Source: Avena insularis (Eukaryota > Streptophyta > Magnoliopsida > Poales > Poaceae). Taken from it: a DNA stretch of 64,000 bases. The notes below the pieces were generated by a model. That model searched no databases and was not told the DNA's origin. It saw nothing but the letters and a program-made list of their open reading frames with translations. The position numbers were made by a program, and so were the translations under genes. Below, piece by piece: positions 1 to 11,222 of the stretch (positions within the stretch are counted from its first letter, which is position 1; the number at the start of each line of letters is the position of its first letter). The stretch spans positions 468,295,650 to 468,359,649 of the forward strand of contig CM042684.1 of assembly GCA_023614405.1 (NCBI GenBank). Direction: 5' to 3'.

Positions 1-407
1 CAAGCGAGGGCGACATCACATGAGGAATTCAGTGTCTAATCCTGCAGGGTGAAAACCCAAGGTCTGGCCTTAACTGGTTGTGCCTGGCAATGATCTTGTT
101 GAAGGTATTGTTTTGTGTGTGTGGACTTTCTCCAGGGTGAAAATATATGGTCTTTGATCAGGGCGATGATGGCGCTTGAGCACTGTTCCCTTATTGGAGG
201 CATCGCTTTTGGAGTTGTTGGATTTCTGGTGGTGTTTTGTCCGCTGTTTCAAGGATCGGATCACTGTAGCGGGACTTTTCTTTTTTATAATTCTTCTTTC
301 TTTTGTTAGCTGTGTGCATCCGTAATTTCAATAGAGTATTATGTTATTGCAGATGTTGGGTGTAATTAGTATCTCATGATATTAATATATGCTCCTTTAA
401 AAAAAAA
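1..407 (+). mobile_element. 3' end of a LINE-like retroposon
   Basis: The stretch ends in a poly(A) run at 399-407, preceded by TATTAATATATGCTCC and GGTGTAATTAGTATC. This 3' tail style (GGGTGTAAT...GATATTAATATAT...A-tract) is what I know from Triticeae non-LTR retroposons. Only the 3' non-coding end is inside the window and no reverse transcriptase is seen. Small ORFs here look random. The family call rests on recollection of the tail, so it is moderate. Confidence 0.5.
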
Positions 408-597
408 CTGCACAGCCGTACCTTTTTCTTGTTCAGATGGAAAAAACAGCCTACTTTAGTAGGACGTGGGCCAGATTTTGTACTATTAAAATTCCTGGAC
501 TGGCATGAGAATGTGACCATGGTGACAACACAAATGAACGGTCAGAAACTTAGAACGATTAGAATCGAGTGGGTGTAAATAGGTGATGAGGTGGTAC

Positions 598-605
598 ACT
601 TCATG
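598..605. repeat. hAT target-site duplication, left copy
   Basis: The 8 bp ACTTCATG directly before the left terminus match ACTGCATG at 1341-1348 at seven of eight positions. Confidence 0.75.
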
Positions 606-1340
606 TAGGGATGTAATCGGATCGGATTGGATCGGATTTTCTCTCTACCATATCCTATTTCATATTTTCCCCACGGATTTAGACCGGATCGGATAATGAC
701 CAGTTACAGATTCGAATACGGATATACTACACCGCGGATTCGGAACGGAAACAGAGCGAACTCGGGACGGAAAAAGAAGTAATCGGATCGGCACATGCAT
801 AAGTAGATTGATAATAAAAATTAATTGATAAAATAAATTTAACAAAATACTAATGGATTCAACAATTGTAACATGATTGAATGAGTAAATATAAGTTGAC
901 CACATGAACAAATAAGTCGATGTGTATAAAATAACACACACACAAGAGCTAAAATAGCACTGACGCATGCTTAAGTAACTCAATATCCTAACAAGTTTGG
1001 ACTTTATATTCGATCAAATGGCTATGTAAGTGTGTAGATGTTTAACGAATGAACTTACCAACTCACTAACTATTATTCATATTTTATTAACTCTGATGTT
1101 TCGGATAAAAAATCAGATTATTCAGTGTAAATCCATCGGATAATCCTAAATAATTTTCGGATACGGATATCCGGGTGCTAATATGCTAATACGCATATCA
1201 TATCCTATACCGTTTTTGGGCGTCAAGTTCGGATCCGGATATCCTTATCCGTCGGATTCACTCAAATCGGATATGGAGTCTCTAAAACGGGTTCGAAAAC
1301 AAATTCAGTGCGGAAATTATCATATCCGCTTACATCCCTA
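606..1340. mobile_element. Non-autonomous hAT-superfamily element
   Basis: The element begins TAGGGATGTAATCGGAT and ends with the inverse, ATATCCGCTTACATCCCTA, giving a terminal inverted repeat of about 17 bp with one mismatch. It is flanked by ACTTCATG (598-605) and ACTGCATG (1341-1348), an 8-bp target duplication with one mismatch, which is the hAT hallmark. The interior is AT-rich. Near both ends it carries many copies of GGATCGGAT or CGGATAT in both orientations, the kind of subterminal repeat hAT transposases bind. It has no transposase ORF, so it would need a transposase in trans. Confidence 0.8.
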
Positions 1341-1348
1341 ACTGCATG
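1341..1348. repeat. hAT target-site duplication, right copy
   Basis: ACTGCATG directly after the right terminus. It pairs with 598-605. Confidence 0.75.
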
Positions 1349-1622
1349 TGTAGATAGACTATCATATATGATTCTTCGTGAGTTTTGCTTTATAAGAAGG
1401 TATAGATGTAATATGATCTGGTTATATATGCGACATGATTTTTGGGCGAATTGTAAATTTCGTAATTCTAGAGATGTTTTTTCATTGGGAAACTTTGTAT
1501 GGCTGACTAATTGAGTTCCACACTAAGTTGTGACTAGCTTCGTTCTCAAAGGTTTGACATTTAACCCTCTTTGACTTTTTTACAAGACATTGCCCCGTCC
1601 AACACTAGCACGGTACTCTCTA

Positions 1623-1791
1623 CTCCCTCCATTTTAAAATATAAGATGTTTTAGCTTTGTGAAAGGAGTGTATCTAGACCTCTTTTAGTGTATAGGTTCA
1701 CTCCATACCTAGATGAACATATACACTAAAAGAGGTCTAAATATATTCCATTCACAAAACTAAAACATCTTATATTTTGAAACGGAGGGAG
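1623..1791. mobile_element. Stowaway-type MITE (Tc1/mariner)
   Basis: A ~169-bp palindrome: CTCCCTCCATTTTAAAATATAAGATG at the left is mirrored by CATCTTATATTTTGAAACGGAGGGAG at the right, with TA dinucleotides on both sides (1621-1622 and 1792-1793). CTCCCTCC termini and TA duplications define Stowaway MITEs, which are moved by mariner-type transposases. Nearly the full length folds back, so a transcript would form a long hairpin and could feed small RNAs. It has no coding capacity. Confidence 0.9.
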
Positions 1792-1817
1792 TAGTATCTA
1801 TTAATCGGTAAAAGATA

Positions 1818-1900
1818 CTCCCTCTGGCTTATAACAACTGTCACTAATTTAGCACCGCTTAAACTAAATCAACTATACATTTATTATAGATCAGAGGAAG
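1818..1900. mobile_element. Very short Stowaway-type MITE
   Basis: About 83 bp, starting CTCCCTCTG and ending CAGAGGAAG, with TA on either side (1816-1817 and 1901-1902). The inner sequence differs from the neighbouring MITE, so it belongs to another subfamily. It sits only 26 bp from the end of that MITE. The ends match as imperfect 9-bp inverted repeats and there is no ORF. Confidence 0.65.
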
Positions 1901-1902
1901 TA

Positions 1903-4900
1903 CATAATCATGGTCGGATCAAAATGTCACGTACGGTGTTCAAGTTTTTAGGGCAGGTAAAATGTAGACGGTGGTGATGATGGGCCGGAGTACATAAAGA
2001 CGGTGGTGAACATATGATGTTCATGTATGGTGTTGTAGAAAGGCTCCATAGAAAAAAGCAGGTGTCATGTTTTGCGCTAGCCCAGATCTTCAGATAATGG
2101 GCCTTGTTCTGTTTGAATGGCACGAGCATGTACATGGGTCAGGCCATCCTACAGCTGAATACTAGATGTGTAAGCAAAATATAAAAAGTAGACTAAACTT
2201 GGCCTCAAAATGACTTGAAGATAGTCTACCCAATTTTTCCCCTCTATTTTGCCAACCAGCAGAAAAATGTTTCGTGTGCTAGAAAGTAACATTCCCTTAA
2301 TGATTCTAAAAACCTACAAATTTTTTGTACTAGTATCATCGGCTGCGGTAGTAAGATATATAGAGGCCACACTCAGTGTCTCTCCGTCCCATCTCAGCAA
2401 AAGGCTCGAGCCGATATTAGCAGATCGACATGCATTTGACAGGCATCTTGCATGCATGTACTCGAGATGGAAAACGAAACCAACCATATCAACAAAAGCT
2501 AGCTTGACATTTTCGACACGTTCACCCTATTGCCTGGAAGCGTCCCATCTCAGCAAAAGGCCAAAAGCTGAGTAACAACAAAATCTATCTCGACCCGATA
2601 TTAGCATGCATCTGACGGTCATCGCATTCATGGATGCATGCATGATCGAGATCGAAAACCACCGGATGATCGGATCGCCGGGCGCAACAAAAGCCTATCG
2701 CCCGGCCGGAAGCGTAGCACATCCCCACCATCGATCAGATGATCATGTCCGGTTGTCCCCCCTTCCCTACGGCATGCAAGCGCACCCTACCTACCCTACC
2801 ATGCACACGCCACACGCGTTAGCTATGGCGCCAACCTATAGCCTAATAACTAGCTTTTGTACCGCCCGATCCGGCCCAGCATCTCGCAACGAGTTACGGA
2901 AATAGGAAGGTCAGCTTGCTCTACATATGTAACCGGCAAAGCTGATGAGAAACATGCATGAACCGATCAGGCACGGCACATCCAGCGCGGCAGAGTCCAC
3001 TCCGGCGATACGGGCGCGCCATAGCTAGTAGCAGAATCCGGGTAGCGTGCACACCATCGCGTTTGTTGCATCGTCACTGCCTGCATCAGCGTGACGCATG
3101 CAAGCAGTACAGATAGTATGGACTATCGGTCCCAAAATATCCGACGTATCCACGCACGCTAGCTGCAGCTGCGTCCGTTGCGGCGATGGTTCGGTTCGCT
3201 AGCTGGAGAAAGGGAAACCCTGCAGCTAGCTAGCTCCAGAAGCGTAGCGGTCAGCCGGGTGCGTGTGCATCATGCCGCGATCGACCGATGCCGTGTGTAT
3301 TATCTCGCTCGGATCGTTCCTACGTTTCCATATCTGCAATTTGCGAGGTACAGTAGTATCTCATGGACAGGACCGCAGCGGCGCAGGCAGCCAACTGAAT
3401 TAAGACAGGGACTCCACGATCGACGGTATGTTGGCGTGCGCGGGCTCCGTGGTTTATGGCGTCACGGCCGCGTCACCGTGACGCTGCACGTTTAATAAGC
3501 GTACGTGTCCATTATTTTGTTTTACTTCGCGAGCGCGCTCGATCGTCGTCAGTCAGTGGCCACTGGCCAGTGTGGTAAGCATCTGCGGATAAATCCGACT
3601 TCGACGAGGATCGCGCGCCCGGCCGGGTTAATGGACTGTCAGCGTCACCTTTTTTTTCTCCATGTATGTAAGTAGAAATGATTATGCTCGGCTAGTGCAA
3701 CCAGTAGCTTCAGCACTGGTGCTGATCTACTTATTGGGATCTCATTCGTGTTCATGCATGCGGTCGCTTTACCACCAAGATCAACTGCTCGATGGGTGAA
3801 AGTAACTCAGACAATCATAATAATCAAGCAAGTATATTTCCCCTGAAACGGCCGGTAATGACTTTATGCGTACCTGCGGTAGAAAAGTGCGTGTTGCTAG
3901 CTACACGCGCGCGGCAGTCGTAATTCGTACGCCATGCTTGCGCTGCATGCATGGCGTCCACAGAAGCTAGCAGAAGGGAGCAGCGCTCAATACCAAACCT
4001 GCCAAACCCGACCCCGTTTCGAAAAAAGCTGCCAGACCACGCACGTCGTACGTCCACGGCCACAGAGCATGTTACGTGCGCTCCTGGCCGCCCAGGTTCA
4101 GACGGGTAGGACGAAGGTTGGCGCGCGCGCGCTAGCTTCCATGGATCGTATCGCCGGCCGTAGCGTCCGCAACCGCGACGCGCTCGTCTCTTCCCGGCGC
4201 GCGCGGGTGCCCTCGCGCCGAGGCAACATACCCCCATTCTTCCGTTGCTTTCTTTCCCCTGGGCGCCCGCACTATGCGCGCTTGATCTTTTTTAGCTATA
4301 GGCAGCGATCGACCTTATCGTGCCTTTTGTTGTGCACCGCATGTTTAGCCCAAGGTGTGGATGATGTGTGAAACGCCGGCCGGTACGTACGTGCTTTTGC
4401 TTTAAGCGATCGAATCGATCGATCATGGCCTCCTCCGATCCTCCCCCTATCACACGCGCGTGCGCCCTGTTTTCGTGCGGTGCTGAAAGGAGCACCACCA
4501 GCTTATGGCTCTCCCTCAATATATCTACTTATTACGATTGATCGCTACGCATAACGCATATGTTACCCCTTCATCCGAACAACGAACGTACTTACTTGGC
4601 CGACCGGCCTCGCGATTATCTTGACCGTTTAAAGTGCAGGTGGCACGCACTAACCCATGCTACATGCGTAGTACTATGATTAAGTGGGAATGTGAGCGCG
4701 CGTATACTAGAACTAAAGAAAAGCTTGGCTCACTTTGTCCTCTCTTTCTGTTCTCCACCTTTCGGAGTCGCGAATGGTAAAGCGAGATCTGAAGAAAACA
4801 GAGGCCAGGTCGGCACCGTAACAAACATTACGGCCGGTCAAAGTTCCTCTACGCGCACGCACACGCATGCACGGCGGCGGTTACCCGGCCGGTCGTCTCG

Positions 4901-5700
4901 TCGTTGTTACGGCGAAACAAAAGGAACGAGTTCGACGTTTAGTCACCCGCGCCTCGTCGTGACGCGCCCGCCCGGCCCTGCCGTCCCTTTCCCAGCATAC
5001 CCACGGTTGCCATGGACTCGTCTTCGGGGACGGCGACGTGGGTCTCTGCGCTCAGGCCGTATGTACTTCCGGGCCACCACGCCCACATGTATTGTACGCT
5101 AGCGAGTTAAGTAAAGAATCTTTTGCCAGGATTGGGAGGTCTCAGGCTATGTGGCTCCTCCACTCCCCAGCCGCTCACTTGGCTCACCTACGTGGTTGGC
5201 CGACCAACTGGCCGTGTACTATACTGCGTGGCTCACAGCAATCGGAACTGCCAGCGTGCCTGCCTGACCTGCTAGATTTTCTCTGCGTGGTCCGTATCGA
5301 TCTCACCATACATCGTTGGATCGATCGGGGGTGAACACCCACACGTTCCAAAACTGCAACTGGATGCTAACCTCAGCGCGGGATGGTCGATTATTCGTCC
5401 AAAGTGGGGGCATGCAAACCAGCAGTTTAAGACCGGGGATCAATTAGATGAGACATCAACGACACCGAAACGGGTCGACGATCATAGTATGCCGCGCCCA
5501 CTATAGCTCGCGTACGTAGACCTCGTCTGGGTCTGGCCAACCAACGACACGATCGAACGCGCGCGTGTCAGCTCGTCACCGGAAAGACATGATGGCAGCT
5601 AAATGGGGTTATGCAGCTGATAGATAGGCATAGTTGCGGCCCATAAATGTGTAGCACCTACGGGTATCCATATCAAGTGGTACTTAGTTCAGTGGCATGA
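1903..5700. other. Gene-free stretch, partly CpG-rich, with local duplication
   Basis: I see no gene with a recognisable product on either strand. From about 2,400 the DNA becomes richer in G+C and CpG, and RY-type motifs (CATGCATG, TGCATGCA) recur around 2,450, 2,635, 3,755 and 3,945. ORFs of up to 145 codons occur here (for example 3,934-4,371), but they have no domain I recognise and overlap others on both strands. The stretch could be an old promoter or a low-copy region. Its function is unknown. Confidence 0.5.
2385..2664. repeat. Local direct duplication, ~156-bp offset
   Basis: CGTCCCATCTCAGCAAAAGG occurs at 2385 and again at 2541. Each copy is followed in the same order by CCGATATTAGCA, GCATTTGAC or GCATCTGAC, TGCATGCATG and CGAGAT-GAAAAC. 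This is a diverged tandem duplication of about 120-150 bp. Confidence 0.75.
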
Positions 5701-6640
5701 ATGGACTGTCTGTCCTTTACTGGTCATATCCTTCCTAGCACAACTACATGCCTCGCATGTCACGTCTTCTAGGGTACATTAATGTCGTTCCCATTTCCAT
5801 GTTTGGCCAGTCTAATTCAGAGGCCATACTTTTTATTACATGTATGCAAATTTAGTTGGATATACTATACTACATAATAGGTTTGGCTATGAAAATGATG
5901 AATTAAGATGGAGACGACTATATGTGTTGAACTACATCTTTTAATAAGGTAATAAATGATTAGATATTAGTTTGGTTCGAGAGCAGCCAAGCAGAATAGA
6001 ACTCCTCCAAAAGTAACTATTGCTTTAGAAAACTTCTTTTCCTGCTTGACAAAAGCCTGCGTGCGGAAGAAAGATGTATCCATTCTACAAAGAAGTTGAA
6101 AGTAGTTATTGAAATGAAATTACTAGAAGTATCTTACCTACAAATATGTATGGAACTACTGCAGAATACTGGATAACATGAGAGTAAAAGCATATAAATG
6201 GGTATCTAATATACTAAATGATACGCATGTGTACCCTTCAATCAAGGAGTTGTTACTCCCTGAGGGCAAAGGGCTACGAGGATGAAGTTCTATTCCGATC
6301 TCCATCCGCAAACACATGTACCACCTCCTCCTTCCCTCTTTCCACATACGCTCACTTGACTCCCTCCCACCAAGAGTCAGGCCAAGAGGATCTTGCCTTT
6401 TCTCTCTATAGACCGATTCCCACGAGCTTTCACATGAAGATAGGTAATATTTTTTCGCAAGTTAACAAGATTCAGGTTAGAATAAGCATTAACATTAATG
6501 TAGATCATATATAGGTGTTCTAACGGTTTAACGTTAACGAAGCAACAAGCTAACCAAGAGGATATAACCCATGGGTGTACCCTTGTAAAGGGTGCTACTC
6601 AGTTGAACGGTCACTCAAATATAGCAATAATGGACCATCA

Positions 6641-6885
6641 TCATAATTAAGTAAGGATCATCAACATGACAAACTAAGCAAACGAACTGGAAATAGGAAG
6701 TGTGTTGTAATAATATTAATCTTAAAATTGTTGACGACTTCATGGAGTACCTATAAAAAATAGTGAAAGACAAAAGTTAAAGTAGACTGTAAATAATTAA
6801 GGATCATCAAGATGACTAAGTAAATGAACTGTAAATAGGAAGTGTGTTGGAATAACCTTAATCTTAAAACTGTTGATAAATTTGT
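6641..6885. repeat. Diverged direct duplication in AT-rich DNA
   Basis: A block running from AATTAAG...GGATCATCAA through AAATAGGAAGTGTGTTG to TTAATCTTAAAA-TGTTGA appears at about 6641-6740 and again at about 6794-6885. The second copy has small deletions. The surrounding 5.7-7.25 kb is AT-rich and I recognise no gene in it. Confidence 0.7.
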
Positions 6886-7379
6886 CACTATAAATAAGCG
6901 TACGAAACACATACTTTCAGAACACAAGTAACTCTAGCAAGATAGTTATACAGCAATGAACCTTGATTTATATAACCAATTTGTATGGAAATCAGAATTA
7001 ATCGTATACAAACCATCCCAGCATGGTAAAACAGCCACGCCTCAACAACTACACAGCTGAGGAGACATCGCCTGGATATGTCTAAAAACACATTGATCAG
7101 CACGCAATACACGATAGAAAGTAGAAACATTCGCATTGTCAAATATTGGATACGCCTACCTCTGTAGTAATTGCTTAGCAAAACTCTGCTACTCTCATAC
7201 ACCATAGCATCCACGCCATCGTGCTGCTGAAATCTCGCGAAGCTCTTCTCCCTCGCTTTCAAGATCAAGTAGGACGAGACGTCACCAAGCCAGAATGTGT
7301 GGATAGCGCGGAGGTGCTGCCGGAACGCATGACTTCATAGGATTCATCTGACGCACGTGTACGCCTACATTATCCACGA

Positions 7380-7530
7380 TCACTCGATCGTTAGACACTC
7401 GTGAAACTTCGATGGTAAGTAGATCGGATCTGTCTCTTGTCACTAGCATCTTGTAGATCAGATCTTGTTGGGTTTTTACTCTTTCGTAGGATTTTTTATT
7501 TTCCATGCAACGAACCCATTAGGGGCTCAC
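7380..7530 (+). mobile_element. Possible Copia LTR 3'-end remnant
   Basis: The order of motifs (AGATCTTG, GTAGGATTTTTTATTTTCCATGC, then CGAACCCA) resembles the last ~100 bp of the Copia LTRs elsewhere in this window, which end TTTTGTTTTCTATGCTGCGAACC. No primer-binding site follows and no left LTR end is visible. It may be a truncated solo LTR or only a chance likeness. Confidence 0.3.
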
Positions 7531-8059
7531 CGCCGATGTCGAACTACAGAACTACCGCACAGGGCAAGACCGATGCATCACCGTCAGCAACTATTACCTT
7601 CGGGCGCTAGAGAATGGTGCTAACGATGGAGGGCGAGGGCGGCAGCGGTGATGGTTGCAAGGTTGTCCATGAGATCTTGAATTTATGGTGAGGTCTAGTT
7701 AATCTAAATGTAATCCCGCCATATTATGTAATCTTGCCGTATTTGAATGAATTTTCCGCTGTGTTCGAATGAAACATACCGTATTATGATTTTCGGTCAT
7801 TTTAATCATATTGTATTTATTTTTCATTTGATTGCGCAGGGCGGGAGAATATGAACCCGTCGCGCTCCGTTTTGGAAAGTTCCAAGCTGGGGGGCATGCC
7901 TTTCACATGCCACCAGTAATATTGCCGGGGTCATGCAACTGGGAAATGCCCCTAGTACATAGGTTATCGGGAGTGGACATGGCGCGCCTGTAATAACGTT
8001 TATTAGTGGCACATAAAACTAATGCCCTTGATCAACTTTTCTCAACGCTGCCACTAGGC

Positions 8060-8600
8060 TTATCCCTACTAGTGCATCTTTGTCGCTCGAATGATGTGCA
8101 ACATTTCAGACATCGCAGCAGGAAAAGTCCAACACGAAGGACTGTCTAATACGACGGTACAAGAAGTTTACTGCCAAAGTCTTGACCATCGCTTGTCTCC
8201 ATCGTTGTTGCCGTGCTAGCCACCATGCAGAACACCACATCCACCACTACCACCATCCACTGGTCCCTCTGCCCCGATGCACAACTCTAAGCATGATGGG
8301 TAAGAGGCCACATAATTGTTGCCACCATCCAATCCAGAGATTTAGGGTTTCCCCCAAAGATATCGATGGAGGTGGGGGCTTCACCTCGGTGATGCCTTCA
8401 GGAATTTGAAGGAACACAAGGCGTCACTATCGCCGACTCAGCCAAGCCGGAAGCAAGGTTTTCACCCGAATCCACCCACACATACGTACAAGACCTCCAT
8501 CCTACGCATCCGACCAACCACCTTCAAAGTCCTCGCAGCCGGACATGCCCGACCTAGGCCCACCGGACCAGTAGGGCCAACATAAACCAGATTAGGATTC
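8060..8600 (-). mobile_element. Possible LINE-like fragment
   Basis: This GC-rich stretch contains phrases such as GGAGGTGGGGGCTTCACC, GATGCCTTCA and AAGGTTTTCACCCG. They recall the reverse strand of 5' regions of Triticeae LINEs. I find no poly(A), target duplication or reverse transcriptase, so this is a weak call based on resemblance. Confidence 0.25.
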
Positions 8601-8827
8601 ACCAGAGTCTCACGTCATGATTCCTAGGGGACGATTCGTTGCCTGGGCATTGTTTGGAGATCCCGGTACGTGCCAGGCCATGGGGACATGGCCACACGAA
8701 AACAGACAAAAAATACATATTGTGCATGTTGTTTCCTTGCATGATGGCAAAAGCGAGAGCCCAGAGTTAGGTTTCGTTCGCTCAATTTGGTTGCCACGTG
8801 AACTACCATTAACCACCTAAACAACTA

Positions 8828-8985
8828 CTCCGTCCGTTTAGAAATATAAGATGTTTTAATTTGTGAAAGGAATGTATCTAGACCCTTTTTAGTATATAGG
8901 TTCATTCCGAACCTCTACGAACCTATACACTAGAAGGTGTCTAGATACATTCGATTCACAAAGCTAAAACATCTTATATTTCTAT
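8828..8985. mobile_element. Decayed Stowaway-type MITE
   Basis: The left end CTCCGTCCGTTTAGAAATATAAGATG follows a TA (8826-8827). The right arm CATCTTATATTTCTATCC mirrors it but has lost the expected GGACGGAGTA end. The inner part (GAAAGGAATGTATCTAGACC, GTATATAGGTTCATTCC) closely matches the MITE at 1623-1791, so both belong to one family. Confidence 0.8.
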
Positions 8986-9080
8986 CCTTAACAGGCATAC
9001 ATAAACACACCCTAGTACATATTTATTCCTCTACGTCTACCGGAAAAAAAATTTACAAACGGGAGTCGTGTGAAACGGGG

Positions 9081-9605
9081 ATGTGAAGCTACTTCCAATA
9101 GGATGTTTAGAACGGTCAACCGTGTAGATGTATGTGACAAAATTCATCTACAAAAGCTTTAAACATGAACACGACTTTGAGAAGATATAGTTAGCGAAAT
9201 TTGGTGCTGATTATCGGAATAGAACCCGTCGTCGATGTCCATATTTTTCATGTAGACATTCTTTTGAATCGAAGCATGTTGTGTTAGTTAGAAAGTGTTA
9301 GGCAAGAAACAGTTTACAGGGAGAGAAATCAACCTTATCATACGTGATGAGAGCTACATGTCGATTTGTCTACGACGACTGAAACGAAAAACTTACAACA
9401 CGAGAGTTGCAAAACAATCAGGTGAAGCTACTCGTGAAAGGAAAGTTCGAATGATCGACCATGTGCGACGAATATAACGAAATTCGTCCAAAAAGCTACA
9501 AACAAGAACACAAATTTAAGAACATGCATTAAACGAAACTTGGTGTTGACTGGAAGAAAGGAACCCATTGTCAACATGCATACTTTCGTCGTCAAGGTTG
9601 CATGG
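9081..9605. repeat. Two diverged direct repeats beside the MULE
   Basis: A ~190-bp block at about 9081-9275 recurs at about 9420-9605. The ordered shared phrases are GTGAAGCTACT, ACCATGTG or ACCGTGTA, AAATTC-TC-AAAAAGCT, GAACAC, GAAA-TTGGTG and AACCC-T-GTC. Identity is modest, which points to an old duplication before the MULE insertion at 9662. Confidence 0.55.
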
Positions 9606-9652
9606 CGAGAGCGCATACAAAGGGTGGATCGGACGAAAGCCATGCCGACGGG

Positions 9653-9661
9653 ATGGCATGG
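9653..9661. repeat. MULE 9-bp target duplication, left copy
   Basis: ATGGCATGG lies immediately before the left terminus. It matches ATGGCATGC at 21907-21915 at eight of nine positions. Nine-base duplications are typical of Mutator-like elements. Confidence 0.75.
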
Positions 9662-9913
9662 GAGTTAATTGCAAAAAACTGCGACAATGGTGCGCGAAGT
9701 TCAAAAATCAACGAACTTTCGACCGATTCGCCGAAATCCGACTTGCAATGTCCACTGATCGTCGATTTGGTGGGAGCTAATGAAGAAACTGACAGTGGGG
9801 GCCATTGTCAGGGAAGACATGGCAAGTGATAGATGGCCGACGTGGATAGCCATTAATGGCCGTTAATGGCACGTGGACCCCATAGTTAGCCGGCCCGTGT
9901 TCTAACCCTAACG
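9662..9913. repeat. MULE left terminal inverted repeat
   Basis: About 250 bp that match the reverse complement of 21648-21906. Shared runs include ACGAACTTTCGACCGATTCG, TTGCAATGTCCACTGAT and GATTTGGTGGGAGCTAATGA. The right copy carries a ~14-bp extra piece. Confidence 0.85.
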
Positions 9914-11222
9914 CAGCCGAAACCGTCAAGCTAAACCCGCACACTCTCTTCCTTGTTGCAGTCTGTCGTGCGCCGCCACCACCGAGATCCCTGCCTGCCG
10001 CTGTCGTGTGCTGTTGTTCGTTCCCATGCCCAGTTGGCATGATGGATCCTCTTTGAGCATGTCCCTGCTAGGGGTAAGCTCCCGTTCCCAATTCGATTTC
10101 TAGGGTTAGGGTTCCTAGTTTTGGGGATTTTAAATTTTTGTTCAAATCCATCCTTTTGAGATCGTTTATTTCCAATTACTGGCCTAGTAGGATCTCACAA
10201 CCCTTGATTATGCCTGCCAATATGAGACATTATGTGGCAAAGCCATGGGCTGTGAGCACCTTTGCAGCGGCCACTAGCTAGAACCACAGAAATATATGGA
10301 ATTTGAGGGGACAAACATTGGTCTATGTTTCTACATGTGCTCAGTGGAGAATGTAAGTTCTTCTAGCTGAAAAACTTGTTGTTCTTGTTTTGTATTGTTA
10401 GATCTAAACCCTGATAAGATAGAGATCTAGTTACATATATGTGCTCAGTTGATTTGCATTTCTAGCTAGAGACCTAGGTACATATATAGAAAATTAGTTA
10501 TAGTATTTAATTGCTGAGCTAGAGATATAGCATATGATGAGCTTGAGATCTAGTTAGTGTAATATAGGAATGCATAATATCAATAATGTTCTTAATTGAA
10601 TTTTACATATGCATGATGTGCTCAACTATGGCTTTGTTTGTTGGTTAGATGATGAGTGACCAGAAACAATGTAGAATGCACTGAACGAAATTTGGGGAAT
10701 GTACCGTGAAGAAAACAATGCTAGAATTGATGAGAATATTATTCATGGCAGGTTTGTAGAGGAGATATCTATAGGAAATTTGTTGTTATTTCCATCCCTT
10801 CCTATGGCTGCTAGTATATTTTGTCCTATGATCAGTTTAACAAAGCAACCATCCAAACCTACACATAAACATGTAAACACAAGTTAGTTGCTGACATACA
10901 TCCAATTATGAATGAAATAAATCACCATGTGCATACAGAACTCGCCAAAGTTCTACATCCATTTAAGAAACCCTGAATTGAAGCACTCAAACACATGAAC
11001 ATGTCAGGGAATCTAGAATTCTTGCTAGGATGCTTAGGTAATTATTTTGTTATCATAATTCATCTGCTCCCAAGGTTGGTATCAAGTACAGTTTGCAGGT
11101 AGTCTCTCAACTTATTGTACTATTGTACATGATCACCAAGAACTGCTATAACTGCTTCATTCTTTCCCTATATGTCATTGTCTTTGGCACTGACACACCA
11201 TATTTCAGCTTGGCATTTTTTA

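Noticed and set aside
3934..4371. 145-codon plus-strand ORF in a CpG-rich region
   Set aside because: It overlaps a similar-sized ORF on the other strand. No domain, biased only by G+C content.
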